NCBI RefSeq assembly: GCF_032362555.1
Contig: NC_083528.1
Coordinates: 3,844,001-3,908,000 of the forward strand
Direction of reading: 5' to 3'
DNA: 64,000 nucleotides
Origin: Amyelois transitella
Taxonomy: Eukaryota; Arthropoda; Insecta; Lepidoptera; Pyralidae
The notes beneath the pieces were generated by a model. The model was not told the origin of the DNA and ran no database searches. It saw only the letters and a program-made list of their open reading frames with translations. Positions 25,473-37,400 of this stretch are shown here, piece after piece (the stretch's first letter is position 1; every line of letters begins with the position of its first letter). Position numbers and translations under genes: made by a program.

Positions 25473-28400
25473 CTAGAACTCATACTGCGACACTATGACG
25501 ACCAGCCTGGCGACGGCGCTGCCCGCGAACTGGTCCCGCTGGTACAGAGACATGGTCAGCTCCAGCTCCGCCACCTGCGGCCCTTGCAGGGAGCACAGCA
25601 GGGATATCACGCACACGTTGTTGCTTGGTCGCATACTGTCAAAAAATATAGAAGAGTTTTTACGAGTTGCATTTTAAATCCATACTAGCTTCACTAAATT
25701 CTCACTTCATAAAATGCTAGAGTAACGTATAAAAGGCCGCATCTTATACTTTACCTTAGCATAAGTTTAGGATAAGTTATCCTTGTTATAATTTATGTGC
25801 AATAAAGAGTTCTCCCTATCTATCTGATAGTATCTTATACTATATTAGTATAATATTATTTTATTTATATATTTAAACTTTATTGCACCTTAAATAATGT
25901 ATTAGTGTTACAAATGTAAAAATAAAATCATATTTTCGAAACCCAAAAAAACAAACTTAATTTTAAAATTTTCAAGTAGCCTACAGAAAAAATATAATTA
26001 ATCCCTTAATTTTAAATTTGAGTAGTGTTTTTTTTAACACACTAATAAAATTAACCAAATCTTAAAACAATAAATTGGTCTCACTCAAAACATCTAAGAT
26101 CTGCAGGTTTCACTCCGTGAGACGCTTGGACGTCAATCATCCTCATTTCGAAGGTCACCAGTGTGTCCCTCCACGATGGCCCATGCATCGTGAATAGATC
26201 CACCTGCAACAATTAATCAAATATTTGACAAATTGTTCAACTTTTTTATTTATGTAGATGACATTATATAAGGTGGTAATTTGCATACAAGTTTTATTTG
26301 AATTGTACCTACCAACATCTGAAGCGGTAAATAGGAGTAAAACGAACCTCCATTTTTTTTATCGTGTGTGAAAGTGGCCAGCAACAAATAGCTACATTTC
26401 GACTACAATGTTACCAAGTTCTCACCAAAGTACCAACAGATTATAAAATAAATAACAATGCAGACCCTTCCGGAAGGCAGGAAGATGTTGGAGACGAAGG
26501 TGATGAAGTTGTAACTGTAGGCGCTGGGCTGCTGCAGGCACGACCAGTCCGAAATCGGGCACGCTCGCTGCACGCGCGTGCAACGGCTGCGAAACAAAAA
26601 CCGTGTTAAATATAACTAGGTAGCTATTTTACGTAAACATCAAGATGTTTCTTGTCTTCTGCTCTTTCCCATGGACGTCGTAAAGGCGACTAAGGGATGG
26701 GCTTATAAACTTGGGATTATTCTTTTAAGCGATGGGCTGGCAACCTGTCACTATTAGAGTCTCAATTCTATCATCATGCCAAAAAGCTGAACGTGGCCTA
26801 TCAGTCTTTTCAAGACCCCGCAAGTGATATTAACTATATGTATGTACCTATGTACCTAAGTATTTTGTATTTTATCAACATTAAAATTTTATTTTTCCGT
26901 ACAATCAACTTTGAAATTTTATTTAGGCTATTTTCTGTCACGCATATACGCTACGTACTTACTGTTTAGATTCCAGCCGGTACCCTCTAGGGCAGTCTAT
27001 CCGGTGACAGTGGTAGCTCCCCCGGGTGTTCTGACACACTTCGCCGGGAGTGGAGGAGTGCGCACACGACGCTTCGCCAGTCTCGCATTCATCAATATCT
27101 AGAGTTAACAAAAAAAGTATCGTCTTTCATCTTTTGAGTATGTGGTCCTTCGAGCCGGATAGATCATCCGGAAAAAGGAATCATATATATAGTATAACAA
27201 ATGTTTAGCCTTACTTGGTATGAAACATTTAAATTAGATAGAGTTACGTTCTCCTTTAAGCAAGTTATGAAATAGTCGGGGTGGATTCACGACAAAGGCT
27301 AGTGGGAGGATAATGATGAAGCAAACTTTAGAAGACCCATAAAGACATTGAACGACAAATCTTACTCACCCACGCAGATAAAACACTATGAAGATATTAA
27401 TACCTTTAAAGCACATGTATTCCCTTACCCACGCAGCTCTTCCCGTCGTCGCTAAGCCTGTACCCAGCGGGACAGCGACAGCGGAAGCTGCCCGGCTCGT
27501 TGACGCACTCCCCGCCGCACAGGCGCCCGCGCAGGCGCACCGCCGACCATTCGGAGCACTCGTCTACGTCCACACATGTTCTGGGAAAAAGTGGGTGTAC
27601 CTTAATATCGGATTGGAAGCACAAAATTATTATATTACGATAAAAAACGTACATATAAGAGAGTAATATGTGAAAACGTGAAAGAATTTCACGACGATGT
27701 GTCTAATGAGGTAAAAACTTAAACAAAACTTGCTTTCACAAAGATGGAGGAAGGAAATGAAGAAGAGAGGATTAGAGAAGTAAGGGACTGAACTTGCAAC
27801 CCTCCGCCATTTTGATAACTGGCGGAGGGTTGCTTCTATTATTTCAGGTAGTTTACTTAGTATTCCAGATTTCCTCTATATTCCGAACACCGACAGAGTC
27901 TAAACTCTATTCGTGAAATATTTCCCATCTTACTTATTGTCTCTATCCAGTCGATAGCCCCGCCTGCAGTAACATCTATATCCACCCCACGTGTTGGTAC
28001 ACTCGTGGTCACAAACTCCAGGGTCCTCTGAGCACTCGTCAATGTCCATACAGACCTAAACACGAAAAAAGTACGTAAATTTATGTCAGTATAACTTGTT
28101 GTTTTGGAAATAAATTTGTGTTCTTGTCGATATTTACTGCATCATGATTTCATATCTGTAGTGTAGTTTAGATTTAGAATAAAACGACTCCCTAACCTTT
28201 AATACCTATAGCACGAACGAAGAATTGATGTCATTAATTGTCACACGTTTAACTTGCATATCCTAACTCGCCTTATAAGGTATCCATGATGACAATACTT
28301 GGTTATCTTTTTCAGGACTTCTTTATTTACTAGGAACTATGGTCATTCTTCTATTTAATTTACCTTGTCGTTAGCTGGCGCGTTACGGAAGCCATCTCCA

Positions 28401-31400
28401 CACTTGCAGTGATATGAGCCGATAGTGTTGATGCATTCTCCGTTGTAAGAACAGGGCTGGAAAAAACATTTGTTTTATGATTTTAATAAACTCTCAGCAT
28501 TTTAGCTGTAAGTGGTAACTGGTGGATGTCAAGTAGTATTGAAGGTGTAACGCGAAAACTAATCTCATCCCTGACAGCCGCAGTTTCGTGATAGTGTGCC
28601 AGGAATACCCGTCGAAAAATTCTCCCACGGACTTCCTAGGACTCTTGGCAATACAAACACTTACGGAGCCGAAGCGACACTCGTCGATGTCCTCGCAGCC
28701 GTCCTCCCCGGACAGACGGTGTCCCCCGGGGCAGTGGCACGAGTAACCGCCGAAGAAGTTCTCGCAGCGCTGCTCGGGACCACACTGTGACACGTTGCGG
28801 GCGCATTCGTCGATATCTTTGTAACAAGATACATATAAGTAAACTTATAGCCAGCATTGGATTTCTTATATGAGCAACGAATACTAGGAAGAAGAGTTAC
28901 GTGAGCGGCTCTGCAATTGATGAAAAGAACAGAAACACCTATTTGAAATCCATATTGCAATGATCTAGCTTTTTAATTGCTCATTTAGTTTAATTCTTTA
29001 CATATTTAGGTTTTTTCTTGGTAAGCAGAACCTTAAAATATTACAAGCCTTCCTCTGAAAATAGTTACTTTGATGATTTAATTATTATTTTACTTACCTA
29101 AGCATCGTTTGTCTGGCGTCAATTTGTAGCCCCACGGGCAAGGCTGCATAGTCCCGTAGTTGAACCTGACGTACGGGGGCCTCATGACCCTAGGCCCTCG
29201 TTGGCCGAACTGGGCCCCCACTGTGATGATGTTGGAGTCTGTTGGCGACGACGGGGTCGTAGCCATTGGGACTGTCTCTCTTGTGGGAGACACTGGATAA
29301 TAGACTGAAATAAATAACTTTAATGTAAAAATCCCTTAGCGATTCCATGCCGCTTGTAATACTTTACATTAGGAAACATATAAGCCCAACATATAAAATG
29401 TGCTTTAAGAAGTAAATAGTACCATTAGGTTGCCTATCTGTTTCCCCGCGACATCTTCTGCCACATTCGCAGTTGTAGCCTCCTCCAAAGTTGATGCAGT
29501 CTTCGTTAGGCGCGCAGGTGTGCTTGTTGGTCGCACATTCGTCAATATCTGAAAATTAAGATTGAATAAACAAGTTCATATTGACCAATTACTGAATAAC
29601 CTTCGCAAATAAAGAGATAGTACAAGTGTTTTAGAAATAAGGGAAGGCCGAAAAAGAGATGGTGTACGAGTAGATAGCGCGAAAGAAAAGGTGTGTGATA
29701 AGTGGCTGAAAATTAAAAGAAATTAACATACTATGCCGAACCCACGTAGAGAGGGGAGAAAGGAAACGAAGAAGATGATAAAATTAACAAAATTTTTACA
29801 TCTTTTAAAAACATAGGAACATTGCATTGTAACGTAGGTGACCTACGTTATTTTTGTTCACTTACAACATTTAGAATAGGGGATGAGTAATACAGAAACA
29901 AAGGGACACTAAAGGCAAATTCATTACAAAGGAGCGTGGTAAGTGGGGCCATGGATGTTCGTGGAACAGTGCTCACCTATACATCTACCCTCACTGGTAT
30001 CAAAGTTGTACCCGAAGTCACAGTTAACCCTCGAAGGCGGAGGAGCAGTCGGCCGTACTCTCGGTGGGTATCGTGTTCTTCGAGGGGTCGTGGTGGGAAC
30101 TAAAACATAAAAAGCATGGTGTAGAACACAATCATCTTCTACTCATAATACGCCATCTAATATAGATACATTATGATACCTTCATAATTTAATTTACCTG
30201 GTGTGGTTGTTCTTTCAGTGGTAGTGCTAGTAGTAGTGCTACTGGTAGTGATAGCCACGCACCAACCTGAGGGGTCCCTGGTGAACCCCCTGATGCATTC
30301 ACAGGTATACCCTCCGGGGCGGTTCTCACATTCTTCCAGGTTGCTGCAAAGATGGCGGTTTGCCTCACATTCGTTGGTATCTGAAGCATTAAAAAAAATA
30401 CATTTGTTGAATAGACTTGTAAATCATTAAGACAAAAGTTTTAGACTCTGTCTAGAGAACAAGCATTAACAACAGAAGAATAGACGGTACATCTGACTTC
30501 TTAATTTCGAAGCTAAAAGACAAAACCAATCTTTAATATATAAACTCTTACTTTACTTAAATTATAACTTACCAACGCAATCACCATGTTCATTTTTTTC
30601 GTATCCATCCAAACAATGCAAGCTATTGATGTCAAACCCTGGTCTATTATCATCGTCTGGTTTCGGCCCAAGTTCCGGTTCCTTTGGTATTTCTTCCCTT
30701 GGATCTTCTGGTCTGGATGGAGTTTCTTCTGGTCTTCTAGGTATGAATGGCTTTGGGACTTCTTCAGTTGTAAAATCATCAGGCCTAGGTTTAGCAAAAG
30801 GATCCAAAGGTCTTGAAGGTTCAGGTCGTCTTGGTTCTTCTGGTCTCCTTGGGATGTATGGCTTCGGTATTTCTTCAGTAGTCGTAGATTCTTCGGGCCT
30901 TCTTGGTCTATCGTAAGTGTTTGGTCGGGAATAGTCAGGACGAGGACGATCTTCTGGTCTTCTTAATAATTCAGTTGTTGTCTCTTCTGGTCTTCTCGGT
31001 CTTCCGTATGGATCATAGGAATATTCAGGATATCTTGGTCTCTCTTCTGGTATATGTGGTCTTCTAGTAGTAGTAGAAGTAGTGTATATGGGTCGTGTGT
31101 ACATTGGTCTATCAGGTCTGTATGGTGATCTACTTGTTGTGGTTGTTCTAGGTGTATAGTAGTAAGGGTACTTGGGGGTTCGAGCAGAACTTTCTGTGGT
31201 GGACCGAGGTGTTGTTGTTGACGTAGTAGTAGGTGGTTTAGGTGTTGTTGGTCTCGGCGTCGTAGTTGGTGGTGGAGGTGGAACAGCTTCGTTTGTGGAA
31301 TCCGTTGAATTGTCTTCTCTGTCAATAAAAAAATATATATTTACCGCTTTTATTCTGAAATGATACATTAAATGTCGATGAAATTAAGCCAAAGCAGGGA

Positions 31401-34400
31401 AATAACGTTAGGTAGAGAAAAAAAGGTAAGATAATGGTTAAAAAAAAATAGTTCATATCCAATTTAGTTTCAATGAACTAAGTATCTCAACTTTAATGAA
31501 ATTTCATTCGAACCCTGGATACAAAAAGTACTTGAAATGTCTTACTCAGAATAATATTCATAATCATATTCGGATGGCGCTGGTGTTGGTGCAATGGTAG
31601 ACGGCGTGGTGGTGCTGGTGGTAGCTGGAGCCCGGCGGGTGCAGGTGAAGGTGCCTAGCATGTTCAGGCAATGAGTGCCCGGAGAACAGTTATCCATCTT
31701 CAAGGCGCACTCGTCGATGTCTGGAAAATCATTGAGGTTTTTGTGTTGAAAGAATTTAGTTAAGATCAAGATGCAAAAATCTTCCGTGAATTTAGATGAA
31801 TATTTTATTTATCAGTCATTTACATTATGAAAGACAAGGATGTCATCAATTACAAAAAATATCCCTAACTATTCTGATTAATGAAATTGCCGAACGGGCT
31901 ATAGCGGTCTTGATAGTTACTCAGGGACAAATAGCAACGAAACGTTTGGCTTGGCACCAGATTCCACTAGGCGATCACGACCACTCTCCCAAGAGTGTAT
32001 ACTGTATAATGAGCAACGACTCAAAAGATTCTACAAATGCATATCTAAGTAGACAGAAAATGTATACTAACCTACACAGGCGCCTGAGGAGGAGTCCAGT
32101 TCAAACCCATTCTTGCAGCGACATTCGTGACCTCCAAACGTATTGATACAATTTTGGAACTCGTCACAGAGGTGGGTACCTTCTCTGCATTCATCAATAT
32201 CTATAAAGTGTGGGTGTAAATTAATAGTTTTTGCAGAACAAATACAAAAAACTCGGGCCCTTTTTGCATAGAGCAGCCCTCTCTTCAGCTCGGAGTGATT
32301 TCGATTTTTTTTTCTATCGTATTCCCTATTAGGAACTCAGAGGTTCGCTTAAAATCTGAGGGGCCACTTAATATTTGCTGACTGACACAAAGGCATATAA
32401 AAAATTAAGTGCAGTGCATATAGTTATTATTGCTTAATAAATATTCTGATATTTTACATGGCTTACGAACGAAGAGAAAAAGTAGTCGTAACGTACTCTA
32501 CTCTATGGGAAATTACAGGAGCTTTAGTTTTTAACTCACCTTCGCAAATTGTACCGCCTGGCCGAATACGGGTGCCTTCTTGACAGGTCTTAGTAGCAAG
32601 CCTGAAAATTTATAAAATTACTATAGATTTTCCTACCTACAGATTTTTACAATACTTAGATGTTAAAAATAAGCACGTGCATAGTATTGCTAGCATGGAT
32701 TGTGCAATTCTGATTACCTACTGAAGATGTTATGATAGAACAAGTAGTATGTTCTGTTACTCGTGGAAATTTAGTCAATTATGAAATACTCTACTTTAGG
32801 TACGATAAAGTTAAATCCGACAAAGAAAGAGAGACAAGAAAAAGAAGAACTGATTAAGATTATACTGAAACTATTAAATACACTTAAAATAAAATTATGC
32901 AAGTATTATCACGTTTAATACATATGAAGATTAGTCAAGATTGTTAACGACTGGAGATTATTCATATGAGTGTCATGGTAAGTTTACATTCTAATATCTC
33001 TCATTACTTACTTTACTTCAGACAGATAAGGTAGGAGTACGTGCAGGAGACCACACTATTTATTGGAATAACAACACACATTAAATTACTACACAGCATT
33101 AAACACATTGAATATATTATAACGAAGAAGAGTGTATCACAACATTACATTACTTGGGCAAAGTGCTGATCTTGGATTTGCAGTTGTAGGCTCCTGGGAG
33201 GTTGATGCACACTTCTGTGCGCTTGCACACCTCCGTGATGTCTTCGCATTCGTTGATGTCTGCAACAAAGTCTACAGTCAAGATTTGGTTTTGAAATCAA
33301 TTGTGACGCCGCATAATTTTAAAGTGTTAGGTTCTAACACGCCACTATCTAAGGCGCATGAAGATCTCTTTTCAACAAAGACTTCTCCCAAAGTATGTAA
33401 CTTTAACCGGTTGGACGCGTTTTTCTACTGTAATACATAGGTAACCTACCTATGAACGGTTGTTTGTTGTGCATTAGCTTGCCAATACGACGTCATGATT
33501 CTGGATTGAGTGGATTTTATCCTATCGGCCATTTGTTCTACATGCTCTTTTAGCTATCTAATTTTACTGGACTTTGTAGATGTATCAATGCCTGTTATTC
33601 TTCTACTGCAGATACTGTAACCTTGCGTTTTGTCTTGATCAGTAAAACAAACTTTACCTTCGCACTTCCCCGTAGTGGGGTTGATGACGAAGCCAGGGGT
33701 GCACCTCTTGGAGACATGGTCCTGGCAGAAGAAGTGGCCGTGGGTGTTGATGCAGTGTTGGGATAGATGCTGGCAATCGTCCGACCGCTCCTCACACTCA
33801 TCGATATCTGAAATGTCCTTTATATGAATTCATATCCAAGGCAGGTATGAATAATTAAGGGAACGCTGGTACAATATTTTCAATTCTCAATTAACGCTAT
33901 GCAAATAGATTGCAGACCGCACTACTAGGGCTATCGGCTTAATTCCATTAGAGATTGACAATACGAGAAAGGTAATGCTTATGGTGCTTAGGTAGTAATT
34001 AGAAATATTTATCATACAGAATATACCCAACCATGTGGTTATAATGGCTTAATGACACTAGATAATAGTAAAGTTCACATAGTTTGCATAACGACAAACT
34101 GAGAAAAGACCTTATCTACAATAATGATTAAGTAATCAATAATGCGAATATAAAGTCAATGGCCTTTAGCAATTTTGTCATTTAATAATATCTCTAGATG
34201 GAAAATCCTGACATAATCAAACATGAACTCTTCAAGCAGGCAGAAAAGCTTGAACAGCAGAATAATTTACAATAGTTACGTATAACAATACAGACCTATA
34301 CACTCATCGTCAGGTCCCGCCCTAAATCCTGGAGGACAGATGTCGTTCCTCGGAGTGGGGACGGTGGCCTCATTGGTCTCAGTGGTGGCCTTGGGCGACT

Positions 34401-37400
34401 CCTCCACGTAGGGAGTGCCAGGCTTGCCCGCGCACGTGTACCCGCCGATGGTATTCTTACAAAGATATTTTGGACACGGCGGACGGGGGTGTTGGCATTC
34501 GTTTATATCTGAAACCAGTTTTGAATTCACGAAAATTATGAGAATTTTTTTCTTCTTTAGCCCGTTTTTATCCAATACTGAATGTAAGCCCCTAGTAACG
34601 CACGCTATAGTCGTCCATTTTTCTCATCCATTTTTTATAACAGAAATTTAATAGAAGTGGATGTTGACTGAATGGAATTTCATCTCATCAAATGAATATA
34701 AAAATAATATTTGTTTATTTACAATATAGGTGTAAAACCACCAAAACGTTTTCATCGTTATATTGCAGAACATAGAATCTAATGGCATTAATGAAGATGA
34801 TAATTTGAGCCTAGCAACAAATGATCTTACCGTCGCAGACTTGACTCTCGATATTCTTCTTGAAGCCAGGCGGGCAGCCACCAACCTCTCGTTTTTTGAT
34901 AGGAACACACTTGAAGGATCCAGCCGTGTTGTGACAGACAGTGTCCTGTGCTACACACAGATCATCTAATGCTTCTGCACATTCGTTTATATCTGTAAAG
35001 AGAATTATCTTTTTATCTAAAGTTATAAGAATTAGATAGATATCATTGTAACAAATTTTTTATGTTGATGTGACAAAGTAATGGTAAATTTCTGTTAAAC
35101 TTTCCAAAATTCTTATTCATTAAATTGTTTAAAAAGTTGTCTGTGGATACGCATTGCGAAAGTAACACTCTTCTGTAGCTAAACATAATACGACGAAATG
35201 GAACCTCATTGATGTTAGTTTAGTCTTTCCCAATTACTTCAAATACTTATTTAATTTTACCTTTACATGACTTCTTGTCCCCTTGAAGTCTGTACCCCTC
35301 GTGGCACTGGCACCTGATCTTCCCGTCTTCATCATTGCAGACATGATCACAGGAGTTTTTCGCACATTTCTCTTTCTTCGCCGTGGTCGTCTCTATCTTC
35401 TTCTCAGTCGTTGTGATTACCACTTTTTCCGTCGTCGTAGGCTGTGATGCTGCTTCCTATAGGTACGATATAATAAAGAGGCTATATGTTCATGGCGTTT
35501 ATTAACGTTTGCTACTGATCGTCCAATTCTTAGTGCCGGCAAATGTTGACTAACTCATTGTAAATATCTATTTTTTTTCTGTGGGTAGGTATTTATATTA
35601 GTTCATTAAAGCTTTGAATCAAATGTAGCTTTTAACTAATTTTAGCCTGAAACTTTGTACCCATGATAATTTCGCTGAACTTTATTCTAAGGCGAAAGCC
35701 CGCATTATTAAAAAAAAGTAAAAGCTTCTAAATTTCAAAAATATATGTCTTTAGAACTGGCAGTGGTATAGTGCATTTAAAGTTTATCTTACAGACATCT
35801 ATTATCTTACCACACAACATTGATAGAAAGTATTTCTCCTAAGCGCCGTGTTGGGAGGAGTGCCCTCCGAGGCGGGTGCTCCACAAGACTCAACACCTTG
35901 AGACTCCCCGGTCCAACGACCAATCGAGCATTCCTCACAGCATGTCTGAAAACAAATTTCATTTACTAAGAAACCTAAGCTTTCTATTAATAAATATTAG
36001 TAGAATCATGTTTAAGAAAAGTTAAGTGAATTCATCTAATTTATACCAACCTTCCCTATTTCCGTTTTGGGAACACTACATCGCTTCTCAGCTGCATATT
36101 TTGTGCCCGCTGTACATTCATCTTTCAAACTGAAAAAAATTAAGTAGTAAGTAGTAGGTAAGACTTAGTTATAGAAAATGCAAAATGTTGACAATACAAT
36201 ACTATGACTCGATTAACATATGGAATCCCATAATGAGCAAATGGCCAAGGTAAAAGGCCCAGGAAAGCAGTCCTCGGTGGAAGTAAGAAACGCTATGGCG
36301 AATGTACCACATGTACTCGTATCTTAAAGATAACTGATGAAGATACTCGTAAAACAGGTACGTAATAACATTATGAGAAAAGTGACAAATATACTTTAGA
36401 CTGTAGGTATAGTACTAACGTACAACGGTGAGGAAATAAATCGTGAGGAAACCTGCACATTCAGGTAACGGTATGTGTCACCATGATACGGGTATAGTTC
36501 CCCTGGTTGTGGAGGTCGGATGGGATCGCTTCGTGCAAAAGCCTGTCTCACCCAATCCAGCATGCATGGTCTATGGCGTATCCTCGGGCTCCCGTCAGGA
36601 GGACTCACGTGAATATCTTGCTGCAGCAACTCTGCATGGCGGCTCTGCAGGTGCCCTCCTCGTCCGGGCTGATAAAGTCCGGCAGGTCTGATGAGGAACA
36701 CTCCTGAACAGATTTCGTCGACACGGCCAGCAAGTCCGCGTGGCCGCAACATGTGTCTTTTATGTCTACCTCTTCTTCAGAGGTCAAACCTGTGATTTAA
36801 TTATTTAGTTATGTTATTTTTAGATATTTTTAGTGGTATAATATTTTAGATATTTTTTCTTTTAATATTTTTATAACTTTATTGAACTTATAGATCGCCC
36901 TTAGTAGGTATGTACTTTGTAAGATTGCACGATCCCTGAATTTCACTCTAAAACTAAAACGCTCACCCGTTTTCTCTTGCAATAACACAATCCTAATAAA
37001 CTTTAAAAGGCATACATAAATTTGACTTATTTACATTCTATTCCTACAAAAACATGTCTGCCTTACGATCTTTAATATATACAAACTTTTAAAAAAAACC
37101 CAGGTATTCTGTTTAAACTAGGTAATTATATCGCCTTCATCTCGTAACATAGACAAATAGAGCACCTTCTACAAAATGAGACTTCTTCGACAAACTCGAA
37201 ATAACAACAAAGTGTACGTAATTTCTGATTTCTATTAATCCTTTGAAGGTCTCAGCTCAGTAACTTAAGCCTCATTGTACTGATTGGATAAATGCTTGCT
37301 CACCTACAGGCCCACATTCTACTCTGGTACAATTGTCTAATGACACTCATGACGCTATTAATTTGCACTGATATGGTTATTTGCAACAAAGTTCATGTTT

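Noticed and set aside
31172-31363. Plus-strand Val/Gly-rich open frame opposite the fibulin Pro/Thr exon
   Set aside because: It is the antisense shadow of Pro/Thr codons; the minus strand gives the phase-matched fibulin exon.
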